This document shows positions 1 through 10,640 of a stretch of 23,553 nt of DNA, piece after piece. A program made the translations under genes and the position numbers. The DNA comes from Opitutia bacterium UBA6410 (lineage in GTDB: Bacteria > Verrucomicrobiota > Verrucomicrobiia > Opitutales > Intestinicryptomonadaceae). The notes below the pieces were generated by a model. That model saw nothing but the letters and a program-made list of their open reading frames with translations. It had not been told where the DNA came from and made no database searches. The stretch lies in the NCBI GenBank assembly GCA_002437405.1, contig DJPO01000063.1, positions 1 to 23,553 of the forward strand, written 5' to 3'. Position 1 is the first letter of the stretch. Each line of letters opens with the position of its first letter.

Positions 1-237
1 TTTTCGCGCGAGAGTGCCTATTGGTCTTGGGGAAAATCTATCAGCAAGAATTCCATTTCACAAAAAGACGAATTCCAACCCCATAAAAAATGCGGAAGGT
101 GGTTCAAAGTTGTAATGCCACATAAAGCCCCGATTTTTCCCCTTAGAGCGACTTTAAGATGGCGGGACACCCACATCGCCAAAGATGGTAAATTTTGCCA
201 AAATTCATCGACGGCGAAAAAAAAGGTCACCCGCAAA

Positions 238-360
238 GGCGTCTATATTATTCCAAAAAATTGACCAAAACTCTACACGACTGGCAAAAGCGTCTATATT
301 GTTGCAAAAAAATGACCAACTTGGGTTTTCTGGGTCATTTTTTCACGCAAGATAGACGCC
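238..360. repeat. Three copies of a 29-bp repeat, two direct and one inverted
   Basis: Copies lie at 238-266 and 289-317 (same orientation, 51 bp apart) and 333-360 (inverted). All share the left block GCGTCTAT and the right block TGACC joined by an A-rich middle. Copies 2 and 3 face each other across 15 bases, so 289-360 forms one long imperfect palindrome (AAAAAATGACC against GGTCATTTTTT inside, GCGTCTAT against ATAGACGC outside). The inverted copy runs straight into the hairpin GACGCCC-TATC-GGGCGTC at 355-372. This could be the end of a small mobile element, a terminator-like structure or a protein-binding site. No coding frame goes with it. Confidence 0.7.
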
Positions 361-469
361 CTATCGGGCGTCATTTGCCCCATCTCCGCTTACGCTTCGT
401 GTGGATAAATCGCTACGCGATTGTAATATTCGCTGCCTACGCAGCTCGAAAAATTTGTCTGGCTACGCC
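355..469. repeat. Cluster of small hairpins with a GC-TAC-GC core
   Basis: Hairpins seen in order are GACGCCC-TATC-GGGCGTC (355-372), AATCGC-TAC-GCGATT (408-422), GCTGC-CTAC-GCAGC (432-445) and GGC-TAC-GCC (461-469). The last three share the centre CTACGC but have different arms that remain self-complementary. The same design recurs at 836-850 (AAAAGC-TAC-GCTTTT) and at the far end of the window, 23538-23552 (ATTTGC-TAC-GCAAAT). All are in sequence without genes. This looks like a dispersed family of intergenic hairpins. Confidence 0.55.
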
Positions 470-835
470 CGATTAAAATGGAGCCAAAACAGCGACAGAA
501 ACGCGGAAAATCCTTGCAAAACAGAACTCAAACTTGGGAGAGGTGAGTGCCCGCAAGAGCGATAATATTAGGCGCATTTTTCGCAAGCAACGTAGCGCGA
601 AATAGCACAATGTTCGAGGCGAGCCAGACGTTTTTTGCTATGAAAAATTTCTCATACGTACACCGAAATTTTGGGAACAAAAACGCAATTCCATCGAAAC
701 TTTTAACGTAAAACGAACGTAAAATTGAGGGTATAGATTGGCAAAATCGCTACCGTATTTACCATCGATTTGGTTCACGACCCCCGCCAGTATTACCACC
801 AGCAAAAAGAGTCTATTCGCATCTCAAAATCTTTC

Positions 836-869
836 AAAAGCTACGCTTTTAGTAGCATAAATAAGCTAC
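836..869. repeat. GC-TAC-GC hairpin followed by a second stem
   Basis: AAAAGC-TAC-GCTTTT (836-850) is a perfect 6-bp stem with a three-base loop. It is followed by GTAGC (852-856) and GCTAC (865-869), which can pair across eight bases. It belongs to the same hairpin family as those at 408-469 and 23538-23552. No gene is adjacent. Confidence 0.5.
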
Positions 870-1256
870 GATTTGCCGAATAAAATGGCAAGAAATTTGG
901 GATGTTTAAAGGCAAAAATTAAGCAAGATGTTGCAGCACGGAATATTGAATTTGCTTCCTTATCTTCGCAAAAATATTAATGGCGTTGGCTTGGAAAATT
1001 GCAGCCACGCCTTCGAGCTGACTCCTATTTGCTCAAAGTAAATCTCAAACAGTCTTTGCGACATTTGCCGTCTAAATACGCCGATTTCAGCGTCGTAAGT
1101 TGTTGATAAAAATTTCACACTGTGGAACGATATGGGGCGAAAAAAGCCCCGATTTTGGGCGCGGAGAGGCGCGAGATACGAAGTGAAAACACGAACCCTG
1201 TTAAATGGGTTGTGCCCCGCAAAGCCGTTTGTGGAGCGGAGATGCGGCGAATGGAC

Positions 1257-1289
1257 AAAAAAAATTTCACACGGGTTCGTGTGAAATTT
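1257..1289 (-). terminator. Rho-independent terminator of tRNA-Ser
   Basis: Read on the minus strand this is a perfect 12-bp stem (AAATTTCACACG paired with CGTGTGAAATTT, plus-strand arms 1262-1273 and 1278-1289) with a four-base loop. A run of eight U follows, encoded by A at 1257-1264 and partly overlapping the stem. It lies seven bases past the 3' end of the tRNA gene. Confidence 0.88.
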
Positions 1290-1295
1290 AAAACG

Positions 1296-1380
1296 CGGAG
1301 AGAGGGGGATTCGAACCCCCGGAACCTTGCGGCTCAACGGTTTTCAAGACCGCCGCAATCGACCACTCTGCCATCTCTCC
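1296..1380 (-). tRNA. tRNA-Ser (anticodon UGA)
   Basis: The minus strand folds as a class II tRNA of 85 nt. The acceptor stem is GGAGAGA/TCTCTCC with discriminator G. The anticodon loop CTTGAAA carries TGA (plus-strand positions 1344-1346). There is a long variable arm (GAGCC-GCAA-GGTTC) and a T-arm GGGGG-TTCGAAT-CCCCC. The long variable arm and the UGA anticodon identify a serine tRNA reading UCA-type codons. The 3' CCA is not encoded, so it must be added after transcription. A strong terminator follows at once, so the gene is probably a single transcription unit. Confidence 0.97.
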
Positions 1381-1478
1381 TCTTTTATTTATCCACTCTT
1401 TCTCGCATTTATCGTTCTTTTTGGCAATCTTTTTTCTCCCGCTTTTGATATTTTTTCGCTTTTGTCCTTCGTTATTTC

Positions 1479-1507
1479 TTGACTTATTTTACCCATTTAT
1501 ATTTATT
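1479..1507 (+). promoter_or_regulatory. Possible sigma-70-type promoter of the lipoprotein gene
   Basis: TTGACT (1479-1484), 17 bases, then TTTATT (1502-1507, four of six matches to the usual -10). It lies in an AT-rich stretch just before the ATG at 1530. The TTG inside the -35 box is also the first possible start codon of the open frame. That argues for the downstream ATG as the real start. Confidence 0.35.
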
Positions 1508-1529
1508 TATTTTCATAAAAATTTTCATT

Positions 1530-3602
1530 ATGTCTTTAAAATTCTCTTTCCGACTTTTTGCGTTTTCTTTTGCCGCTTTTTTTATCTCCGCTTGCGAGGT
1601 TGAAAAAAAACCTTCCGACAACGTTTCGACGGACAATCGTGATGCCGACACTGCCGTTGCGGCGCGAGCTTCTGGCGAAAGTGCGGGGAAAAAATATCCC
1701 GTCGATGTTTTGCGCGATATAAATTTGCTTGCAGACAAGTATTTGAAAAATGCCTCGCCCATTGCGAAAAAGGCGTGGATTGACAGGCAGTTGGCTTCGT
1801 ACGATGCGATAAATTCCATTGTCCCCGACGTTTCCGTTCAGACTTTCGACGCAATCAAGACTGCCGCGCTTGCGGACAACAAGGGCAACTGGATTGACAC
1901 TCACAAGCAGATTCTCGCCCAGCTTGCGGCAGTCGAAAATTTGACGGCAATGAAAAAATCCGTCCCGCCCGCGCAGTTCGATTTTGCAGAACGAGTTGTA
2001 AAGTCGCTTTATCCGTCGAATTTTGCGATTCAGGCGAACGAAGTCCAAAAGTGGTGTTCTTTCTATAATTATATAATAGGTGCGGCGGACGTTTTTTCTC
2101 CCGCGGAGATCGAGGCGTTAAAAGAACGCGTGATTTCCGAGATTGCGGGGCAGGGGAATGTTGCGGCGTCGCAGTGGTTCGGGCGTCAGGTGTTGGCGAA
2201 GCGTCGGTTGGTCGCGCTTATTGCAAAGGCGGACGAGACGGCGGCGGCTCGGATATCCGAAATTGCGGCGGAGAATCCCGCCGACTTCGAAAAGCAATAT
2301 GCGTTGGCGTCCGAGGTATCGCGCTCGGCGGCTGCGGGAGCTAATGTTGCGGGCAAAGGGGCAAAGGTTGCCGAAGGGGCTTCCGAGAATGTGCAAATCC
2401 GCAAATCGCTCGACAAGTCGAGATTTTCGATTTTTACGACCCGCGGGCTTGACGGGCGTATGACGACCGCCGTTTTGGTGAAGTTGCACGGCAAGCCAGT
2501 TGTATTGTGCAACAAGGACTTTTTCGACGGAAAGCTGCCGTTTAGGATTTCGAACAGCGTGGGGGAATTCAGTGGTTCGCGGGCGTATATTTCGCGCGAT
2601 TACCCGCTGATTATGCTTATGCCCGATTCCCTCCCGAAGGAATTCGTGCCGTTTGAAGTTGTTTCGGCGGAGGAGATGCCGAGCCTAATCGACAAGCGCA
2701 TTTTTATGTTTGCGCCTGCGGGGGCGGGGCTTACGCGGACTTTCGTGCGCATTTTTTCGGAAGACCAAAAGTATTTGAATCTGACTTCCGACACCGCTCC
2801 GAGAATCACGAAAGACAGGGACGTGAGGCGGCTCGACAGGAACGGCGACAAGCTTTTGCTCACGACGACAATTTCCGTCGATGTCGGGGCGAATTCGATA
2901 GTAATCGATCCCGACACAAAGAAAGTCGTGTCGATGGCGTTCCGCAAGTACAATCCAGGGGTGTTGTCGTGGACGGGCAAGACGGGGTCGGTTGTTGGGC
3001 ATGAAAATATGCTGATTCCCGACACCGACACGTTCGTGCGCCAGTTCGACGGAACGGTAAAAGCCGCAGAGACGCCCGATAGTTCGATTCAATTTATCCG
3101 AATGACCGCGCTCGATAACTGGACGATATTCGATGCCAAAACCGCCGCGAGCCAGAAGACGCTGTTGCGCAAATTTACGGACGACAACAACGATTTCCTG
3201 ATGTTTTTCAAGCGCAATTTGTTCGGCGATATGCTTAGGTCGCGCACATTGGGGCAGGTCGCGGAAAAATACAGGCGTTCGTTGCTGAACGAAAGAATGG
3301 ACAGAAATATGTACGAGCGAATTTACAGGCGTTATATGCTCGACGTACTATATGCAATCCGCCGCGAGCTTTCGCGCTACCCGAATTGCGACGCATTTTA
3401 TCCGATATACCGCGACGAAATGGAATATCAAGTGGCACTGCGTAAGGCGATGTCTGACTATTTGGCGGACATAGTAAAGCGAGCCGACATCACAAACTGT
3501 CTGCATTTCGACCTACGCACCCGCTATTCCGACCCGATGGTAGTCCCACAAGGTCAAATGCTACCAACCGACGTAGGCGGTTCAATCGGCGGCGGATTTT
3601 AA
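1530..3602 (+). CDS. Lipoprotein of unknown function with a degenerate trypsin-like domain
   Basis: A 690-residue protein counted from the ATG at 1530. The frame is open from a TTG at 1479, but ATG 1530 gives a normal lipoprotein signal: short basic start, hydrophobic stretch, lipobox ISAC with Cys22. No clear ribosome site is seen. I do not recognise a named family. After a Ser/Ala-rich linker and a helical region (about residues 50-290), residues 300-465 read like a trypsin-fold domain: LHGKPVVLCNKDFF (319-332) resembles the 'vTNxHV' His segment, RDYPLIML (356-363) the Asp segment, and VGANSIVIDPDTKKVVSM (452-469) the 'GNSGxPvxd...vVg' Ser segment. The His position appears to be Asp, so the domain may not be catalytic; this is inference. 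The rest is helical and ends GGSIGGGF. It is probably monocistronic and attached to a membrane facing the periplasm. A strong terminator follows. Confidence 0.85.
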   Translation: MSLKFSFRLFAFSFAAFFISACEVEKKPSDNVSTDNRDADTAVAARASGESAGKKYPVDVLRDINLLADKYLKNASPIAKKAWIDRQLASYDAINSIVPDVSVQTFDAIKTAALADNKGNWIDTHKQILAQLAAVENLTAMKKSVPPAQFDFAERVVKSLYPSNFAIQANEVQKWCSFYNYIIGAADVFSPAEIEALKERVISEIAGQGNVAASQWFGRQVLAKRRLVALIAKADETAAARISEIAAENPADFEKQYALASEVSRSAAAGANVAGKGAKVAEGASENVQIRKSLDKSRFSIFTTRGLDGRMTTAVLVKLHGKPVVLCNKDFFDGKLPFRISNSVGEFSGSRAYISRDYPLIMLMPDSLPKEFVPFEVVSAEEMPSLIDKRIFMFAPAGAGLTRTFVRIFSEDQKYLNLTSDTAPRITKDRDVRRLDRNGDKLLLTTTISVDVGANSIVIDPDTKKVVSMAFRKYNPGVLSWTGKTGSVVGHENMLIPDTDTFVRQFDGTVKAAETPDSSIQFIRMTALDNWTIFDAKTAASQKTLLRKFTDDNNDFLMFFKRNLFGDMLRSRTLGQVAEKYRRSLLNERMDRNMYERIYRRYMLDVLYAIRRELSRYPNCDAFYPIYRDEMEYQVALRKAMSDYLADIVKRADITNCLHFDLRTRYSDPMVVPQGQMLPTDVGGSIGGGF

Positions 3603-3607
3603 CGAAA

Positions 3608-3638
3608 GGGGGGCATAGCTCCCCCCCCCTTTTTTTTT
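3608..3638 (+). terminator. Rho-independent terminator after the lipoprotein gene
   Basis: GGGGGG (3608-3613), a seven-base loop, then a run of C (3621-3629) giving a six-pair GC stem, followed by nine T (3630-3638). It starts six bases after the stop codon. Confidence 0.85.
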
Positions 3639-3795
3639 CGGCGAATTGGCGAAGCCAATGTCGCCATCCCCCGCGACATTTTGTTTCCCCCCCTTCGGCG
3701 ATCGGGCGAAGCGCAATTGCGCCCTATCCCCCGCACGGTTTGTATTCTCCCTTTCGACGAATTGACGAAGGCAATGTCGCCTATCTTTCGAGACG
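3638..3795. repeat. Degenerate 57-59 bp tandem repeats, left of the polyvalent gene
   Basis: Three units begin at about 3638, 3695 and 3754, each starting TCGGCGAATTGGCGAAG or a close variant and then a CAATGTCGCC-like block and a C-rich, CCCCCGCG-type tail. Units 1 and 3 can fold: GGCGA-ATTGGC pairs with GCCAAT-G-TCGCC across GAA in unit 1. The array starts at the terminator of the lipoprotein gene and ends where decayed coding sequence begins (about 3796). A clearly related set is found right of the polyvalent gene at 10719-10858. Confidence 0.6.
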
Positions 3796-3798
3796 TGA

Positions 3799-3981
3799 GA
3801 AAGTCTCGGCGACGAAGTGAACTTCCCCGAATATGCGGGAATGCTGCAACGGGTCGTGCAAATTGCGGGTGGCGAGCAAAACTTGCGTTCCCTCTTGCCG
3901 TCGAGTTATGCAAACGACAGCGTAAACGTTGCGGCGGAGGAGTACCTTATGCGTGACGCGTGGCGCTCGAGGACGTTTTGA
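3799..3981 (+). pseudogene. Frameshifted 5' remnant of the polyvalent protein gene
   Basis: In the frame of position 3841 an open stretch reads, after a stop at 3796-3798, protein-like sequence including MLQRVVQIAGGEQNLRSLL, then VNVAAEEYLMRDA, and soon meets a stop (3979-3981). The large frame that starts at 3960 takes up with ALEDVLNANQKGVWNFF. Joined, the two make a sensible helical region of the kind found before the DdrB/ParB domain in polyvalent proteins. The simplest reading is a single-base indel at about 3957-3963, with the gene's real beginning lost to the left. The homology is judged by eye only. Alternatively, translation of the big frame may now begin at the GTG at 3960. Confidence 0.5.
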
Positions 3982-6900
3982 ACGCCAATCAAAAGGGTGT
4001 GTGGAATTTCTTCAAGGCGAAACTCAAAAAATGGTTCGGCGGCGACCAAACGCTTGCGACGTTGGCGGACAAGGAGCTTGCCGAAATGGCGCGTTCGATA
4101 TACCGCAGGTCTACGACGCCCGAATCCCCGAAGCCGTCAAACCGCTGGGAAGCGTTTACTCCCGAAAATAACGGCAGGCGCGTCGGCGGAATTTGGCAGA
4201 TTGTGAACGCGGATTCCTTGAAGACTTCAACCGACAAGGGGTATGACGACAAGCTCCAACCGCGCAACAGGCAGCGCAAAGGCTCGGACATTCAGACTGC
4301 CGAAATCGCAACGAATTTGAACCCAGATTTGTTGGGGGCATCGGCGAAGAGTTCCGACGGCGCGCCGATTGTGGATTCGCGCGGTATGGTTGTGTCGGGC
4401 AACGGTCGGACGCTTGCAATCAGAAAAGCCTACGGGGCGGAAAAAACCGAACGCGCCGAAGCGTACAAAAACTTCGTTTTACAGCAGGCGGAAAAACTGG
4501 GGTTGGACGTGCCCGCAAGCATCAAGAAACCGATGCTTGTCCGCAGGGTGGACGATTTGGGCGGCTTGTCTATGGAGGATTTCGCGGCGAGGTCGAACAA
4601 GTCGGATTTGGCGGGAATGTCGAATGCCGAAAATGCCATTGCGGACGCCCGCAGAATACTCGACGCGCATTTGCTCGACAGGTTTTTCCCGAGCGACAAC
4701 GGCGACGTTTTGGCGGCGAGCAACAACGATTTCATCACGGGGTTTCTCGACATAATCGGCGGGCGCGAGGAATACATAGACAAAAACGGCGCGCGCAAGT
4801 CCAATCTTGCCCCCCGCATAAAATCCGCCGTGTTGGCTGCTATGCTCAATCCCGAAAAGCGCGACATTGTGGAAGATTTGCTCGACAATCCGCAGGGTTG
4901 GAGCGGGCTGATAAACGGCTTATTCGGCTCGGTTGCGAACTTAGCGAAGCTTGACGGCAATGCCGACTACAACCTTGCCGACGAGCTTTCCCAAGCTGTG
5001 GAAATTTTCGTCGGGCTTCAGCGCGCGGGCGAAAGTGTGGCGACGTTCAATGCGCAGGGCGATATGTTCAAAGAGCCGATTTCGGACGAAGTTGGCTTTT
5101 TAATCGAGCTATTCGAGAAAAACACGCGCACGCCCACGGGGATTTCGGGGGTATTGAACGAATATTATAATTTGGTAAAAAACATCGACACGACAACGCA
5201 GGATATATTCGGGGCGGAAAATCCGAGCAAGGTTGCCGAATTGCGGGCGGCGTATCAAAAGTATTCGACTTCGCTAACCGAAGAACCGAATGTCTCTTGG
5301 CGGGACACGGGCGAGCCCACTGACGCCGAAATAAAGGAGGCGCAGAGGCAGAAAGACGAAGTAAAAGCCAAGTGGACGAATCCCGACGGCACGATGAAGA
5401 AAGGGTATCATCTTGCACCGAATGGGAAAGAAAGCAAGCTCACCGAGGAACAGTGGCTGCTTGTGAGAACGCCGAACTTCAAGAAGTGGTTTGGCGACTG
5501 GGAAAAACAGGCGTATGCAAATGCGGCTATGGATTTTCTTAAAAACACCGCACCTGTAAAGAAATTATCGGGCGGAGAATTTCAGAAAGACGGCGTAAAG
5601 CTCACGGAGAAAGTTCCTGCGTTTTTCAAGTCGATAAACAATGTTGCCCACAACGAAGAGCTGGGCGATGTTGTTTTGGACTTAAAGGGAGTTGAAGACA
5701 GTGTGGCGCACGGCGTTGGTCGCTTGAAATCCGCCGCGTTTATGGCTGTACCCGAAGTAATTGAAAAGGGCTTTATTTTCAATAGAGAACGCAACTGGAA
5801 AGAACGCGGTTGGGATACTGCCGTTATTGTCGCTCCCGTAAAAATAGGTGAAGAAGATTATGTATGCGAGGTTGTTGTAAAAAAAGTTCGCGGGCAACAG
5901 AGATTTTATCTCCACGAAGTTGAAATAAAAAAGACACTTGATGGCGTGTTCAAGTCCGTAGCGAATAACGGCAACGCGTCCCAAGTGTCTAAGTTGATAA
6001 TCGGTAAACACCTTGCCGAAGTCAAGGGAAATGTTTCGCAGGTAGTGGACGAGAACGGTGAGCCGCTTGTGGTTTATCACGGAACGGCTTGGGAACCGTT
6101 TGCCGAAAAGGCAGGAGACGCGGTTTTCAAAGACGAATCTTACTTTACTGCAAATAAAAACTACGCCAATCGCTATAAGAAAGGCGGAGAAGTTTATGGC
6201 TTTTTCTTGAATATAAGGAAACCGTTTGACACGCGCAATTCAAAGGAACGGGAAATTTTCGAGAAAGAATTTTACAGGAAGTGGGGTAATGGCGCGCCGC
6301 TTAGCGAACGCGGTTTGCCCGATTGGACGGACGGAAGCGACCTGTTTGAATTTCTGCAAGAAAAAGGCTACGACTACGATTCACTGTTTTTGGACGAAGG
6401 CGGCGATGGCGGTTATGGCGACGCTGTATCTTATAGAGGGGAATCTTACGTTCCGATTAACGCCAACCAGATAAAATCCGCGACGGACAATGTGGAAACA
6501 TATTCGGAAAATCCCGACATTCGGTGGAGCATTCGCGAGGATTCCGAAGCCGAGCAAATCAATAGGCAGTTCCGCGAACTCTACGACCGCTACAAGGGCG
6601 GCGACAAAGCCGCCTACGAGGAAGCCGCGAAAATGGTTGCCGACTATGCCGAAAGTAAGGGCTATGACGTGAAGGTATACCACGGTACGGGGGCTGACGG
6701 GTTCAACATTGCAAAAGCCGACGCTTCGGAGGCGAAGAACGGCGAGGGCGCGCAGGCTCACGGTATGGGGCTGTATTTGGCTACGGAAAAACGCACGGCC
6801 GAGGGATACCGAGACCGCGCGCCAATGCAGGAGCGATACACCATAGGCGGAAAAACATTCGAGGAATTGGGAATTACCAGAGAAAAGCTAAATCACCCCG

Positions 6901-9900
6901 TGATTGGGTTGGTTCAACTCTTGCATTCGCGCGGCGTTGAAGACATAAAAAAAAGAATCAACGCGCGAATTGAAATCCAGACAAAACGCCTTGAAAGTTC
7001 GGAAAAGTATTTGCAACACCAAGATGTTGACGGTGGCTTCGCAAAAGAGCTGGCACTGCAAACTGTAGCCGACGCGAAAAAAGAACTTGCAGACGAAAGA
7101 AAAACCCTGAGTACCATTGACAGAATTCTTTCAATCTTGGAGGAAAACGGGCTTTCGATTTCGGATTACGAATATACTTTTAATAAAGGCAAGGTTTTCG
7201 ACTGGCGGACAAACTTGAAGCCCGAGAATGTTTTGGACGAAGACAAAACATTGAATGAACAAAATGCGGAGGTTCAAAAAAAGTTCAAAAAGGCTTTTGA
7301 TGAAGACATTTTGCCGCTCTTGAAAGAATCATACGGTTTTGACGAAGATGAACTTGCTTCGGCAAAATGGGCATTCGATTTCAGCAGAGGCGTTCGCCGC
7401 ATTGTATCGAGCGCAAAAAGGGATATTGGTGCGCATAAATTCAATGAAATTATGCTCAAACACGGTATCAAGGGCATAACCTACGACGGCAGGCAGGACG
7501 GCAGGTGTTATGTGTCTTTCGAGGGCGGTTCGGCGGTGAAGCTGCAAGACCCGTTTACGTTCGACGACAACGGACAGCTCATTCCTCTTTCCGAGCGTTT
7601 CGACGAAACGAACCCAGATATGCGGTGGAGAGACGATACTGTTTTAATGCCGATAGACATTAACGTTCTTGTTGCACGCAACATAGACGCATTGATGAAT
7701 GCAATACGCAAATCGCATAAGTCGGTCTTAACTAAAAAGGCGGAGTTGGACAAAAAATATCCCGATGACGACAAGGATAGAAAATCAAAAATACAAAACG
7801 ATTTGCGTTTGTATATCCTTGAAAATTTCAGTTCGGAACTTGTTCCGATTGCAAAACTTTCCGACGAAGATTTCAAGTTTTACAGAAAACAGTTTGGAAT
7901 CCGCGACAGATTTGTATATACGAGTTTCGGGTATGCGATAGAACACTATTTTAACCGACACCCAGATACTCCCATTGAAAACTATCTATTGCTTCCCGAC
8001 ACTATCATAAATCCCGACAAAAAAAAGGAAGTCGGGAAATGGATAAAGGACGAACTGGGAGAATGGATTTACGACGCTTCGCAGGCGTTTGTAAAAGAAT
8101 ATGACAAGTGGCACGTTTCGACAATCAAGGTTGATACACAACTTACGCAATCGGGCAAAAAACTGATAGCGTTCAAAAACTTTTACGGTGCGAAAAAAGA
8201 GCCTTACGGAAACAAAAAAACGATTGAAGATTATTGGAAGAACGCCACATCTTCATCGGACTCATCCCGTAGGCAGGCGAAAATTTCCACGCTCAATAAC
8301 TTCAATCGTCAACGTGAATCATCGACGGACGGGATTGAAAATCAAGAAAATAATTCGCGGTTGAGATATTTGTTGAGGCAGGAAAGGACGGAGAATCCCG
8401 TAATCTGGGCTTCGATTGTGCTTGCCAAGGAAATTCTCAACGGGCGCGGGATAACGCGGGCAAAGGTCGAAAAGGTGTTGCCGACGGCGCAATTCGACGG
8501 TTCGAAGCAGAACTACGCCGTTGAACGCGCCCAGCGCATTGCCGAAAAAACGAAAGCCACGCAAAAGCAGTTTGCAAAGGATTTGGACATTGCCATACGC
8601 AAGGCGGAATCTGACCTCTATTGGCAGGACGAATTTGTCGAAAACGCGTACCGCTCATTCAGCAAGGGCGGCGAAGAATACGGCTTTGCGAAGCAGAAGT
8701 TAATGCAGTATCTCAAAGACCTCAAAAACAGGGAGCTCAACAAGGTCAAGGGGTATGAAACGAACGACTTCGACGTTGACTTGGTTGACGCCATTTTGAA
8801 AGCGCAGGAAGCCGAGCCCGAACGCGCGGCGGGCGGCGAAAGCAAGGCGGCGGGCGAGGAAGTCGAGGAAGAGCTTGAAGAGGCGGACGGAGCGTTCGAG
8901 GGCGACGATGAATTTTCTGGCAAGAAAACGCCGCTTGCGCCGTCGAAGATTCGCGACGTAATCGGGGCAATCCGCAGGGAGGTTGTAAAGCGCGTAAGGG
9001 ATTCCGACGGCGACCAGAAGACGCTCGACGAAAAATACCGCAAGACGCTCGTAAATGTGCTTACGGACGCGATGAAAGAGCTTGTCTACGGCAAGGAGCG
9101 CGAAGACATAGGCAGGAAAATTGAAGAGCTTAAGAATGTAAAACACGCGGTGATTACCGTGAAAGACGGCGAGCGCGTCGGGCAGAAGATAGACAATTTC
9201 ACCCTACGCGCCGAAAACATAGCCCTACGCATTTTCAAGCGCGGTGTCCGCGACGACAAGAAAGCGATGACGGACAAGTTGGACGCGATATTGGCGCGCA
9301 GGGGAAAAAAGCCGTCGAGAATGCAGCGCGAGGACAAGCGTTCGATGGCGGGGCTTGTCCAGCAGCGTATTTACAACATATCAAAGTATGTCGAAATGGA
9401 CGCGGAGGAACTTGAAAATGCCCGCCGCGAAGCCGTGGCAAAGCTTGAAAATGTCGACGAAAATTTTGTGCAGGACGCCGAAAACGGGAAAATCCGCGAG
9501 GACGTGGAGGACGTTCGCGCGGAGGTTGTGAATGCTCTCCACGACATCGAAATGTTCGGCGGCTGGGCGGACAAAAGCCGCGCGGAAATGGCGGAGGCGT
9601 TGGAGTTTTTGGAAAAGACAATAGATACGGAGACTGCCGCGCAAAAGGTTCGGGTGCAGGAGCGCAAGGAGAGAAACGCGGCCGTCAGAAAAATAATTTC
9701 CGACGCGCTGAAAATGTCGGAGCACAATGCGGCGTTTGACGGCGGATTGCGCGTTGCAATCAGAAAGGTTCTCAACGGCTCGTTGCCGTTCGATTCTTTT
9801 CTGGGGCTTTTGGGCGAATGTGCGACGGGCGAAAAACGCAGGCTGTTCGAGCAGTGGCGCAGGGATTTTGTGGCGAGGGTAGACCGTGCCGCGAATGCAA

Positions 9901-10640
9901 AGGCGAACGAAGTTTTCCAGATACAGCAGAAATTCATAAAGCTCGTGGAGGATTCGTATAAAATGAATTTCCACGACGCGCTGAAGCGTCTGTTGGAGAA
10001 AAAAGGCGAGTACGAAAAATTTTCCAAGCCGATTGAGGGGAAAGTTCAGCCGATGAGTTTGGCGAACGTAATCCAGCTGTATGTGTCGGCGGCGCAGAAA
10101 AACTACGAGCGCAACTTCTACGAGCACCGCGCCGTTCGTTCGCCCGAATACAAAAAGCTTCAAGACGAAATCGACGAAATCCGCTCGAAATTCCCCGAGC
10201 GTTCCGACAAGACGGGCGACGAATGGGAATCGGCAAAAGCCCGCGTCGAAGAGCTTGAAAAGCGGCAGGAGCAAATGCGCGAATCGGCGTTGGAAGACTA
10301 TATGGGAAGCATTGAGAAACTGCTTTCCGACGGCGACAGGCGTTTCATTGAGGGGCTTAGGCAGCTTTACAAGGACGGGTTGCCGTCAATCAGCGCGGTC
10401 GCAAAGCGCGTTATCGGCTTGCCAATCGAGCAGGCGGACGCGCTTTATATGCCCGTGAAGGTAAAGCGCAGCGGCAATTTGGGCGAGGGTGTCCCGCAAG
10501 TGCCCGTCGTTCCGAAATCGCTTTCGCCGCGTGTGCCGCATTTGCGGGATTTGGACGAAACCGCAGACCCGATTTCGCTGTTCACCGACAGGATTTCCGA
10601 AAATGCGCAGTTCAAGCATTTTTCGGAGCTTTATTTGGAA
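3799..10640 (+). mobile_element. Remnant of a prophage or conjugative element
   Basis: The region holds only a fragment of a very large polyvalent protein, a type known from phages and conjugative elements, placed between housekeeping genes. No integrase, terminase, capsid, portal, relaxase or replication gene is seen, and no clear attachment site. The coding remnant stops abruptly on both sides, and related 56-59 bp repeats lie just outside it (3638-3795 and 10719-10858). The gene is not obviously different in base use from the neighbours. Calling it a mobile-element relic is inference from the protein type. Confidence 0.55.

Larger units (their letters stand above)
1..1255. other. Gene-poor region with short repeats and hairpins
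   Basis: I see no convincing gene here. The short open frames (for example 18-236 minus, 195-476 plus and 960-1337 minus) have no recognisable family features, and the last one runs into the tRNA gene. What is visible is a three-copy 29-bp repeat at 238-360, small hairpins at 355-372, 408-422, 432-445, 461-469 and 836-850, a hairpin GGGGC/GCCCC near 1135-1151, and two copies of AACGTAAAA at 705-713 and 716-724 that are 11 bp apart, as a small operator might be. Stretches such as 720-900 could be a decayed gene, but too many stops interrupt every frame to support one. Confidence 0.6.

Noticed and set aside
238..319. Short CRISPR-like repeat pair
   Set aside because: Only two direct copies with a third inverted, and spacing of about 22 bases between copies; this fits an inverted-repeat element better.
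960..1337. 125-codon minus-strand frame next to the tRNA
   Set aside because: Its beginning is translated tRNA-Ser and terminator sequence, a well-known source of false genes.
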